Positions 1 to 5,016 of a DNA stretch of 5,016 nt are shown in pieces. The notes below the pieces were generated by a model that searched no databases, was not told the origin of the DNA, and saw only the letters and a program-made list of their open reading frames with translations. Origin of the DNA: Candidatus Aenigmatarchaeota archaeon (GTDB taxonomy: Archaea > Aenigmatarchaeota > Aenigmatarchaeia > QMZS01). The first letter of the stretch is position 1, and each line of letters opens with the position of its first letter. The position numbers and the translations under genes are program-made. The stretch is taken from NCBI GenBank assembly GCA_003663295.1, contig QMZS01000076.1, positions 1 to 5,016 on the forward strand, in the 5' to 3' direction.

Positions 1-2801
1 ACGACGATGGAACTAAACTATACGTAGTTGGTTTATATTACGAAAGAATTTACGAATATAATCTTTCTACTCCTTATGATATTTCGACAGGAGTTTATAA
101 CGATTACTTAAGTATAAGTTCTCAAGATTCTCAACCGACTGGAATGACTTTTGATAATGATGGAGATAAATTATATATTGTTGGAATGGATACAGGCAAA
201 GCTTATGAATATAATTTATCAGATTATTATGATATCAGTTCAGGAATATATAATGATAATTGTGATGTGAGTGGTCGAGATTCTTCACCTACTGGTGTGG
301 CTTTTAACAACGACGGAACTAAATTATATGTTTCAGGTGATCAAAATGATGGTATTTACGAATATAGTTTAACTACGCCTTATGATATTTCAACTGGAGT
401 TTATAATGATTGGTTGAATATAAGTTCTCAAGATGATCACCCTTATGATTTGTGCTTCAATAATGATGGAACTAAATTGTATATTGTAGCTTCGACCAAT
501 GAAAGAATTTTAGAATATAATCTTTCCTCTCCTTATGACATTTCAACAGGAGTGTATAACGATTACTTAAGCGTAAGTTCTCAAGATAATTCTCCTACAG
601 GCATAGCTTTTAATAACGATGGAACTAAACTCTATGTTTCAGGAGACCAAAATGGTGGAATTTACGAATATAATTTAACAACTCCTTACGATATTTCAAC
701 TGGAGTTTATAATGATTGGCTAAATGTGAGTTCTCAAGATAGTGATCCGACTGGTTTAAGTTTTAATGACGATGGAACTAAACTATATGTAGTTGGTTTC
801 TATTATGAAAGAGTTTATGAATATAATCTTTCTTCTCCTTACGATATTTCAACTGGAGTTTATAATGATTACTTAGAAGTGAGTTTCCAAGATTCTCAAC
901 CGACTGGAATGGCTTTTGATAATGATGGAGATAAATTATATATTGTTGGAATGGATACAGACAGAGTTTACGAATATGACATACCTGTCACAACTTTTTC
1001 GATAACTCTTAATTCTCCTCCCAATCAGACAATAACAAACGATTTATCTCCAAATTTTAATTTCACTGTTTCAGGAAATGAAAATTCTTACGATTGCGTT
1101 TTGTATTTAAACGACATAAATAAAGGAAGTAATTCAACGACTCTAAATAATACAGCAACAATAATTACGAGTTCGACTCTTTCAGATGGAGTTTACAATT
1201 GGTATATTAATTGCACAGCTGGAGATGTTGAAAATCAAAGTGAAATTAGAGAAATTACAATAGACTCAACTTCTCCAACTTTGTTTTATAATCCAACATC
1301 TACTTCTCAAGGATATCATCTTCAAAATTGGATATTTATAAATATAACAGCGAGCGATACAAACAAAGATTCTGTCATATTGGAGTGGAACGGAACTAAT
1401 GAAACTTTCGACAATTCTAATGGAGATATTTATTGGGAAAATAAAACAGGGTTACTAATTGGAAAATATACTATAAAAGTTTATGCAAATGATACAGCTG
1501 GAAATTTAAATATTACGACTAAAAGAATAGTTGATTTATATAATGTATCTTATGATTTGCCAGTTTTAATGGCGGATTCAATTGTAAAAGTGAATGAAAA
1601 TCAGATTTATAATTTTTCGGTGAATGTAACTTCAAGCGGAAACATTACAAATTTTCAAATAGATTTGACAGATTATTACGACGAAACTCTTTATTCAAAC
1701 AATTCAGCTTACAATCAGACGGTAAATATTACTCAATCACTACAACTTTTTTGGATAAATTTAACTGGGAATACAATAGTTCAAAAATCTCCGACTGAAA
1801 TTAGTTGTCCAACTGATTACACAAAAGGTAATTATTCAGGTTACGGATACTGCAAAAAAGTAACTGGAACGGAAGACATTAGAGAAGTTTACTACATAAT
1901 GTGGATAAATGTAAAAGATAATTCTTCAAGAAACTATGAAATAAATTTCTCTATGCCTTTTATTTCCGAAGACTTGTCAGATTTAATAAGTTTGAACTAC
2001 ACTATTAATAATTCAAACAAAGACTTATCATTCTCAACTTCCTCTAAAACTCTAACAATAGGAAAGAGTCACTCCACCAGTTCCTTATCAGAAGGAGAAT
2101 ACCAAGTTAAAGTAGAGTTCTCTTATCTCTACACTGGAGGAACTACTGGAGGCGGTGGTGGTGGAGGAATTTCAGCAATTTGCGGAAACGGAATTTGCGA
2201 AATCGGTGAAACTCCAGAGAATTGTCCTCTTGATTGCGAAAATGCAACTTTTGAATTGAACTTGGATCACTTGGTTTTAATAGGACATCCAGGAAGTAAA
2301 ATTAAATGTTGGGGAATTGAAAGAGGTTGCGCTCTCAAAGTTACAAATCCTTCTGAAAAGAAAATTCATATCAGAGTTGAAATAGAGTCTAACGACGAGA
2401 GCAAGAATTGGATTTATTTGTCTCTTGATGAAGAAAACTGGGCTCAAATTCTTGATTTTGATATTGTAGGAAAATCTTCAAGGTGGGTTTATTTTGATAT
2501 TAGTGTTCCAGAAAATGTTGAAGTTGAGAGAGATTATCAGAGCAATTTGAAATTTACTTCTTCAAATTACGCTTTGAGTTTTCCGATAATGATGAGGATT
2601 GAGAAATTTCCGCCTATTCCTTTTGAAAAAATATTATTTTTATTGGACTCTACAATTATAAAGTTTCCGAGAAGCGGGTTTGAAATAAAAGTTTGGCATA
2701 TTCTATTTATTTCGTTATTGTTATTGACGGTATTGTATCCGATTCTTAAAGGATACGGAATGAGTAGAAAAGTTTACAACAAAATCAAATACGGAATTTA
2801 A
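1..2801 (+). CDS. Large surface protein: beta-propeller, Ig-like domains, C-terminal membrane anchor (5' partial)
   Basis: This is probably a cell-surface or virion-surface adhesin anchored in the membrane with its bulk outside. The frame is open from position 3 with no stop, and the repeat unit is already under way there, so the true start lies upstream; the ATG at 144 is internal to a repeat. Domains in order: seven 51-residue propeller-type units (about 3-986; motifs PTGxAFNNDGTKLYV and YEYNLSSPYDISTGVYND); Ig-like beta domains (about 987-1265 and 1266-1540); a third sequon-rich beta region (about 1545-2130); a Gly-rich hinge (2136-2168); a C-x4-C-x8-C-x3-C motif (2181-2237); a beta domain (about 2238-2610); one transmembrane helix (2691-2747); and a short Lys/Arg-rich tail. 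About 25 N-x-S/T sequons fall between 987 and 2130, which fits archaeal N-glycosylation. The fold is inferred from the repeat pattern; the ligand is unknown. A viral spike or a host adhesin are both possible. Confidence 0.85.
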   Translation, partial: DDGTKLYVVGLYYERIYEYNLSTPYDISTGVYNDYLSISSQDSQPTGMTFDNDGDKLYIVGMDTGKAYEYNLSDYYDISSGIYNDNCDVSGRDSSPTGVAFNNDGTKLYVSGDQNDGIYEYSLTTPYDISTGVYNDWLNISSQDDHPYDLCFNNDGTKLYIVASTNERILEYNLSSPYDISTGVYNDYLSVSSQDNSPTGIAFNNDGTKLYVSGDQNGGIYEYNLTTPYDISTGVYNDWLNVSSQDSDPTGLSFNDDGTKLYVVGFYYERVYEYNLSSPYDISTGVYNDYLEVSFQDSQPTGMAFDNDGDKLYIVGMDTDRVYEYDIPVTTFSITLNSPPNQTITNDLSPNFNFTVSGNENSYDCVLYLNDINKGSNSTTLNNTATIITSSTLSDGVYNWYINCTAGDVENQSEIREITIDSTSPTLFYNPTSTSQGYHLQNWIFINITASDTNKDSVILEWNGTNETFDNSNGDIYWENKTGLLIGKYTIKVYANDTAGNLNITTKRIVDLYNVSYDLPVLMADSIVKVNENQIYNFSVNVTSSGNITNFQIDLTDYYDETLYSNNSAYNQTVNITQSLQLFWINLTGNTIVQKSPTEISCPTDYTKGNYSGYGYCKKVTGTEDIREVYYIMWINVKDNSSRNYEINFSMPFISEDLSDLISLNYTINNSNKDLSFSTSSKTLTIGKSHSTSSLSEGEYQVKVEFSYLYTGGTTGGGGGGGISAICGNGICEIGETPENCPLDCENATFELNLDHLVLIGHPGSKIKCWGIERGCALKVTNPSEKKIHIRVEIESNDESKNWIYLSLDEENWAQILDFDIVGKSSRWVYFDISVPENVEVERDYQSNLKFTSSNYALSFPIMMRIEKFPPIPFEKILFLLDSTIIKFPRSGFEIKVWHILFISLLLLTVLYPILKGYGMSRKVYNKIKYGI
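3..986 (+). repeat. 153-bp in-frame tandem repeats encoding beta-propeller blades (six full units plus a partial)
   Basis: Units begin at 3, 156, 309, 462, 615, 768 and 921, spaced exactly 153 bp (51 codons) with no indels. Each codes for a version of NDGTKLYVVG...YEYNLSSPYDISTGVYNDYL...SSQDSxPTGxAF. The last unit stops after its YEYDIP strand. Many differences between units are at third codon positions, so the protein sequence is under selection. The array also has a higher-order pattern: units 1-2 match units 6-7, and unit 3 matches unit 5. The array may extend left of the window. Confidence 0.93.
2136..2237 (+). other. Poly-glycine hinge followed by CGNGIC-type cysteine motif (part of the surface-protein CDS)
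   Basis: Codons 2136-2168 encode GG-TT-GGGGGGG, a flexible linker. At 2181-2237 comes CGNGICEIGETPENCPLDC, whose four cysteines at 2181, 2196, 2223 and 2235 could form two disulfides or bind a metal. From family knowledge, similar CGDGxC...ETxxxCPxDC segments recur in predicted surface proteins of DPANN archaea, usually between stalk and membrane-proximal domains. Here it separates the sequon-rich stalk from the final beta domain and transmembrane anchor. Confidence 0.7.
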
Positions 2802-2807
2802 ATAAAA

Positions 2808-2831
2808 TTTTTAAATATATATATTTAAAAA
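2808..2831 (+). promoter_or_regulatory. Perfect 24-bp A/T palindrome containing a TATA-like box upstream of the 214-aa gene
   Basis: Positions 2808-2831 form a perfect palindrome of only A and T, centred between 2819 and 2820, in the 38-bp gap between the two genes. It contains TTTAAATATAT, a good archaeal TATA-box match. The box is centred about 23-25 bp before the ATG at 2840, so transcription would start at or next to the start codon and the mRNA would be leaderless. The T5 run at 2808-2812 could also help end transcription of the upstream gene. The palindrome might be an operator for a dimeric repressor, or may only reflect local A/T bias. Confidence 0.6.
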
Positions 2832-2839
2832 ATCTAATT

Positions 2840-3484
2840 ATGGACGCGAATATAAAAATATACGGAATGATGGCTGCGATACTGTCAGTGATGTTAGTTT
2901 TCGGAACACCGATGTTAGTTAAAAATACTCAAAGTTTCAGTGATTCTCCAACTTGGATAGCAACGGTATGTCCAACAATAGAAAGAGCAGACGGAAGTAT
3001 TGAAAAATTGGAATGCACTCACAACTTGTTAGTCGACCAGGGAAAGAACTTCACAGCGGAAGTAATATCTGGTTTAGATTTCACTTCGGCTACTCCAGGG
3101 ACTGATTTTGCAAAGCACATTTCTTTGTCCAGCGATTCAAGTTCTCCTTCTGCAAGTTGGAAAGTATTGCCGAGTGAAATAACATCAAATGGCTTAGACA
3201 GACACACGGGAACTTGTGCGATAAATGGAGTAGGAAATTTCAGTTGCTGGTATCAGTTTGAAGCAACGGGAACTCAATCGGGAATCCACCTCGCAGGTTT
3301 GAACTGGAATGCTACTGACGGAGCAAATTCTTTAGTGGCGGCAAATGCTTTAAGTTCTGATGTGAATTTGGAGAGTGGAGACAAATTGACCATATTCGTA
3401 TTTAAAAACAAATACGAAGGTCACAAATTGGACTGTCTCCATAAGTTAGAGTCAGTGACGGCAACTGAATACAGAGAAATGTAA
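2840..3484 (+). CDS. Membrane-anchored protein with phage/virus structural-type beta-sandwich
   Basis: The 214-aa product has a hydrophobic N-terminal segment (residues 7-28) that fits a signal anchor or signal peptide. The rest is predicted mostly beta. Its order of motifs resembles small tail-fibre-like virion proteins of phages and archaeal viruses: ISLSSDSSSPSAS (94-106), EITSNGLDRHTGT (113-125), FSCWYQFEATGTQSGIHLAGLNW (134-156), then SLVAANAL and LESGDKLTIFVF (164-188). In that family such segments read roughly as LGxGxxxPxxxD..EI..xGyxRxxGT..F.ATGt..I.eaGLFN..LfaRd.L..GDtLtvtW. C126 and C136 could pair, as could C44 and C59. The start at 2840 fits a TATA box about 24 bp upstream. GC content is visibly higher than in the flanking genes, and a strong T-tract follows the stop, so it is probably a monocistronic, well-expressed unit. 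The last 26 residues look abnormal for the family (see findings). Function is inferred from a remembered pattern; the homology should be treated as probable only. Confidence 0.75.
   Translation: MDANIKIYGMMAAILSVMLVFGTPMLVKNTQSFSDSPTWIATVCPTIERADGSIEKLECTHNLLVDQGKNFTAEVISGLDFTSATPGTDFAKHISLSSDSSSPSASWKVLPSEITSNGLDRHTGTCAINGVGNFSCWYQFEATGTQSGIHLAGLNWNATDGANSLVAANALSSDVNLESGDKLTIFVFKNKYEGHKLDCLHKLESVTATEYREM
3387..3423 (+). repeat. Imperfect hairpin inside the end of the 214-aa gene, flanked by ACAAATTG repeats
   Basis: TGACC (3387-3391) pairs with GGTCA (3419-3423), and TTCGTATTT (3395-3403) pairs perfectly with AAATACGAA (3410-3418). This leaves a 3-nt ATA bulge on the left arm and a 6-nt loop AAAAAC: 14 base pairs in all. 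The 8-bp direct repeat ACAAATTG occurs at 3381-3388 and 3423-3430, so the hairpin lies between the two copies. The whole stem-loop is within coding sequence. Confidence 0.75.
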
Positions 3485-3490
3485 AAACTC

Positions 3491-3514
3491 TTTTTTTAAT
3501 TTTTTAATTTTTTT
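3491..3514 (+). terminator. Triple poly-T archaeal-type intrinsic terminator
   Basis: Seven bases after the TAA at 3482-3484 come three T runs, T7 (3491-3497), T6 (3500-3505) and T7 (3508-3514), separated by AA pairs. Archaeal RNA polymerase terminates at such T-rich tracts on the non-template strand without a hairpin. It would end the 214-aa gene transcript before the HNH gene. Confidence 0.72.
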
Positions 3515-3529
3515 GAAATTAACTAATAA

Positions 3530-4093
3530 ATGGACAGTAAAGTATGTGAAGAATGCGGTAAAGAATTTATTCCAAAGAAGAAAGGAAGCCGATTTTGTTC
3601 TCAGGAATGTTATCATAAATACGCTTCTAAGAATCCAAAAGAGTGTAACAGATTTTATAAAGGTCATAGTGGCGGAACAGTTAAAACCAAATGCTATATT
3701 TGTGGTAAAGAAATAATAAAGCCTTATTCTATTTACAAAAAGGCGGAAAAACATTTTTGCTCAAGAGCCTGTTTAGGAATATATAACGGTCTAAGAAACA
3801 GAGGAAAAAATCATCCTAATTGGAAACACGGTTTATATGAAGGCAAGAATGTTGGAAGAAATACAAATAAGGCGAGAGAATGGAAAAAATTGGTTTTTAA
3901 AAGAGATAAAAGAATTTGTCAGAGGTGTGGCGTATATTGTAACAATAAAAATATTGTTGCTCATCATATTAAGGACTGGAAAGACCATCCTGAATTAAGA
4001 TATGATGTTTCTAATGGACAGACTCTTTGCAGAAGGTGTCACGCTATAGTTCATAATTTAATGGAAAAAGGAGAAAAATATAGATTTAAATGA
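3530..4093 (+). CDS. HNH homing-type endonuclease with two N-terminal zinc fingers
   Basis: The 187-aa product is predicted to be a sequence-specific DNA endonuclease. Zinc finger 1 has C6-x2-C9 and C23-x3-C27; finger 2 has C55-x2-C58 and C77-x3-C81. Both have the short FCSxxC ending seen in phage HNH proteins. A NHPNWKHG segment (94-101) follows; phage HNH enzymes often carry NHPNWKGG here. The HNH domain covers residues 116-176: structural zinc ligands C130/C133 and C167/C170, the H145-H146 pair (H146 the likely general base), N162, and H171/H175 for the catalytic metal. All key residues are present, so it is probably active. An in-frame TAA sits directly before the ATG at 3530, which fixes the start. 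It stands alone between T-rich regions, separate from the genes around it, as expected of a free-standing mobile endonuclease. A host-serving nuclease, for example one acting in virus packaging, is a less likely alternative. Confidence 0.9.
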   Translation: MDSKVCEECGKEFIPKKKGSRFCSQECYHKYASKNPKECNRFYKGHSGGTVKTKCYICGKEIIKPYSIYKKAEKHFCSRACLGIYNGLRNRGKNHPNWKHGLYEGKNVGRNTNKAREWKKLVFKRDKRICQRCGVYCNNKNIVAHHIKDWKDHPELRYDVSNGQTLCRRCHAIVHNLMEKGEKYRFK

Positions 4094-4096
4094 TTA

Positions 4097-4111
4097 TTTT
4101 TATTTATTTTT
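4097..4111 (+). terminator. T-rich terminator-like tract after the HNH gene
   Basis: T runs of 5, 3 and 5 at 4097-4101, 4103-4105 and 4107-4111, each separated by a single A, begin three bases after the HNH stop. They fit an archaeal T-tract terminator, though they are weaker than the tract at 3491-3514. The region overlaps the A/T-rich promoter candidate for the next gene. Confidence 0.5.
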
Positions 4112-4126
4112 ATATTTTAATATATA
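4107..4126 (+). promoter_or_regulatory. Possible TATA-box promoter for the three-gene membrane/DUF2341 operon
   Basis: The stretch from 4107 to 4126 reads TTTTTATATTTTAATATATA and contains TATA-like boxes centred roughly 12-20 bp before the ATG at 4130. This is a little close for a leaderless start at 4130, and A/T richness here makes chance matches likely. No Shine-Dalgarno sequence (GGTG/GGAGG type) is visible before the ATG. Confidence 0.35.
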
Positions 4127-4129
4127 TTT

Positions 4130-4279
4130 ATGATAAAAAATGAAAAAATAGAAAGATCGCTAATAAATATTCTAAAAGGAATTGGCTTTGGATTTTTAGT
4201 GTATATGCTTTCTGGAGATGGAGGAGTGAGCGTTGGATTAGGATTGTTGCTGATTTATTTAGAATATAAGTTAAAATGA
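4130..4279 (+). CDS. Small 49-aa two-helix membrane protein
   Basis: The 49-codon frame runs from ATG at 4130 to TGA at 4277-4279. It encodes a charged N-terminus (MIKNEKIERS), a first hydrophobic segment (about residues 12-27, ILKGIGFGFLVYML), a short SGDGG turn (28-32), a second hydrophobic segment (about 33-44, VSVGLGLLLIYL) and a Lys-rich end. This fits a helical hairpin in the membrane with both ends inside. Its stop overlaps the next start (ATGA at 4276-4279), so the two genes are probably translated together. The protein family is not recognised. Small two-helix membrane proteins are common in archaeal viruses and also act as holin-like or accessory proteins, but nothing here settles which. 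Confidence 0.7.
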   Translation: MIKNEKIERSLINILKGIGFGFLVYMLSGDGGVSVGLGLLLIYLEYKLK

Positions 4280-4590
4280 AAGTGATTTTTTATTTTCTTT
4301 TGATTTTTATAATTTTATATCCTCTAATAATTTACAATTTGCCAGTTATTCAAACGACATTTTCTTCTTCTTTTGGAGATGGAATGAGCGATTTGAATAT
4401 CAAAGTTCAGGACTCTGTTTCTTATTCTGTAACTCACAAATACCTCTTTTTAGAATTACCTGTTTATGTGAATGGAGTGGAAATAAGATTATTAAACAAA
4501 ATATGGTGTTCTGCGATTGTTTTAGAGATTTTTTTATTTATATATCTTGTAATAAGATATTTTTATGGTAAAAAATATAATTATATGTAA
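4276..4590 (+). CDS. Membrane protein with N- and C-terminal transmembrane helices, unknown function
   Basis: The 104-aa product has a strongly hydrophobic N-terminus (residues 3-25, FYFLLIFIILYPLIIYNL), a roughly 50-residue polar middle (26-75, including SSSFGDGMSDLNIKVQDSVSYSV and a beta-like ELPVYVNGVEIRLL) and a second helix (76-93) followed by a basic tail (RYFYGKKY). The likely topology is a short loop domain outside the membrane with both ends inside. If the first segment is cleaved as a signal peptide it would instead be a type I membrane protein. It overlaps the upstream gene by 4 bp and the downstream gene by 26 bp, marking a compact operon. The family is not recognised. Confidence 0.7.
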   Translation: MKVIFYFLLIFIILYPLIIYNLPVIQTTFSSSFGDGMSDLNIKVQDSVSYSVTHKYLFLELPVYVNGVEIRLLNKIWCSAIVLEIFLFIYLVIRYFYGKKYNYM

Positions 4591-5016
4591 TTTGTTGCTT
4601 TGTATAAGTTTAGTGTTTTTTATTGGTTTAATGACTCCTAATATTGTCTTTGGTGATTGGTTCAATAGTTCGTGGAATTATAGACAACAAATCAACATCT
4701 CAAACACCGCAGGAGACTTGACTAATTATCAGGTTAGAATTGATTTAAACAGTTCAAATGTCGGCTCAAATTTCAATTGGTCAAATAATGGAAGTGATAT
4801 AAGATTCACAAACTCAACAGACGATTTATTGAATTTTTGGATTGAAAGTTGGAATTCTTCAAGTCAGGAAGCAACAATTTGGGTGAATGTGACTTTGGCG
4901 AACAACACGAACACAACGATTTATATGTATTATGGGAATCCAAGTGCGAGTTCGATTTCAAATGGAACAGCGACTTTTGAGTTTTTTGATGATTTTGAAG
5001 ATTACACTGATGGACA
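4565..5016 (+). CDS. Secreted DUF2341-domain protein (3' partial)
   Basis: An open frame from ATG at 4565 runs to the right edge without a stop (150 codons visible). Residues 1-30 form a clear signal peptide: a Lys, a hydrophobic core (IIICNLLLCISLVFFIGL) and a likely cut after VFG. The mature part starts DWFNSSWNYRQQINIS and carries DUF2341 hallmarks: NYQVRIDL, GSDIRFTNS, FWIESWN, ATIWVNVTL, TTIYMYYGNPSASSISNGTATFEFFDDF. In known proteins DUF2341 is an extracellular beta domain, often followed by a LamG/concanavalin-like lectin domain; the FEFFDDFE segment at the edge is the usual junction. About 11 N-x-S/T sequons lie in about 120 residues. The ATG at 4631 is a poorer start because it would cut off most of the signal peptide. 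The start lies inside the previous gene with a 26-bp overlap in another frame. It is likely a surface sugar-binding or adhesion protein. Confidence 0.88.
   Translation, partial: MVKNIIICNLLLCISLVFFIGLMTPNIVFGDWFNSSWNYRQQINISNTAGDLTNYQVRIDLNSSNVGSNFNWSNNGSDIRFTNSTDDLLNFWIESWNSSSQEATIWVNVTLANNTNTTIYMYYGNPSASSISNGTATFEFFDDFEDYTDG

Noticed and set aside
144..146. ATG at 144 as the start of the large surface protein
   Set aside because: The frame is open back to position 3 and codes for the same repeat family, so this Met is internal (PTGM of a blade).
3..986. CRISPR array or non-coding satellite as an explanation of the regular repeats
   Set aside because: The period is 153 bp, a multiple of three, with no spacers, and many differences are synonymous, so these are protein domain repeats.
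3019..3207. 62-aa minus-strand open frame
   Set aside because: It is antisense to the well-supported 214-aa gene, with no promoter or recognisable motif.
3401..3409. Classic -1 slippery heptamer at TTTAAAAAC in the hairpin loop
   Set aside because: The zero-frame codons are TTT AAA AAC, which do not fit X-XXY-YYZ, and reaching the WTVSIS frame needs a +1 shift, not -1.
3387..3423. Archaeal bulge-helix-bulge intron at the hairpin
   Set aside because: Only one 3-nt bulge is seen, and the two-bulge, 4-bp-helix arrangement needed by the splicing endonuclease is absent, so splicing is kept only as a remote option in the finding.
3513..3716. 67-aa plus-strand frame overlapping the HNH gene
   Set aside because: It is an out-of-frame shadow of the HNH gene, whose zinc-finger and HNH residues are all intact in the other frame.
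3452..3754. 100-aa minus-strand open frame
   Set aside because: It is antisense to the HNH zinc-finger region, and its Phe/Lys-rich content is what reverse-complemented A-rich coding sequence gives.
4631..4633. Internal ATG as the start of the DUF2341 protein
   Set aside because: It would remove most of the hydrophobic signal peptide that the ATG at 4565 provides.

Overview
The window looks archaeal, most likely from a DPANN-type lineage (Woesearchaeota/Pacearchaeota-like) or from a virus or provirus of such a host. The evidence is AT-rich sequence, very dense N-glycosylation sequons in large secreted proteins, a cysteine motif (CGNGIC..., C-x4-C-x8-C-x3-C) that I associate with DPANN surface proteins, poly-T terminators, TATA-like boxes placed for leaderless transcription, and no obvious Shine-Dalgarno sequences. 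The taxon is inferred from style, not proven. All six genes are on the + strand and intergenic gaps are at most about 45 bp, so there is no unannotated stretch over 300 bp.

Layout. (1) From position 1 to 2801 is the 3' part of a very large surface protein. It begins inside a series of exact 153-bp (51-residue) beta-propeller repeats, continues through Ig-like domains, a poly-Gly hinge, a cysteine motif and a membrane-proximal beta domain, and ends in a C-terminal transmembrane anchor. The reading frame is open to the left edge, so the gene starts upstream. (2) 2840-3484 is a separately transcribed 214-aa protein. It has an N-terminal membrane segment and a beta-sandwich whose sequence pattern resembles phage/virus structural (tail-fibre-like) proteins, and it is richer in GC than its neighbours. 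(3) 3530-4093 is a zinc-finger HNH endonuclease of the free-standing homing type. It sits between T-rich terminator-like regions. (4) 4130-4279, 4276-4590 and 4565-end are three overlapping genes: a 49-aa two-helix membrane peptide, a 104-aa protein with two membrane segments, and the start of a secreted DUF2341 protein cut by the right edge.

How they may work together. Five of the six products are predicted to be membrane-bound or exported, and two carry ligand-binding-type folds (propeller, DUF2341). With a virion-like beta-sandwich and an HNH nuclease beside them, the best reading is a surface-attachment module. It could be an archaeal virus or provirus structural region, or a chromosomal adhesion locus into which an HNH element moved. 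The most unusual local feature is an imperfect hairpin (3387-3423) near the end of the 214-aa gene. Immediately after it, in another frame, lies a peptide ending (WTVSIS-stop) typical of this protein family, which suggests a frameshifting palindromic insertion.
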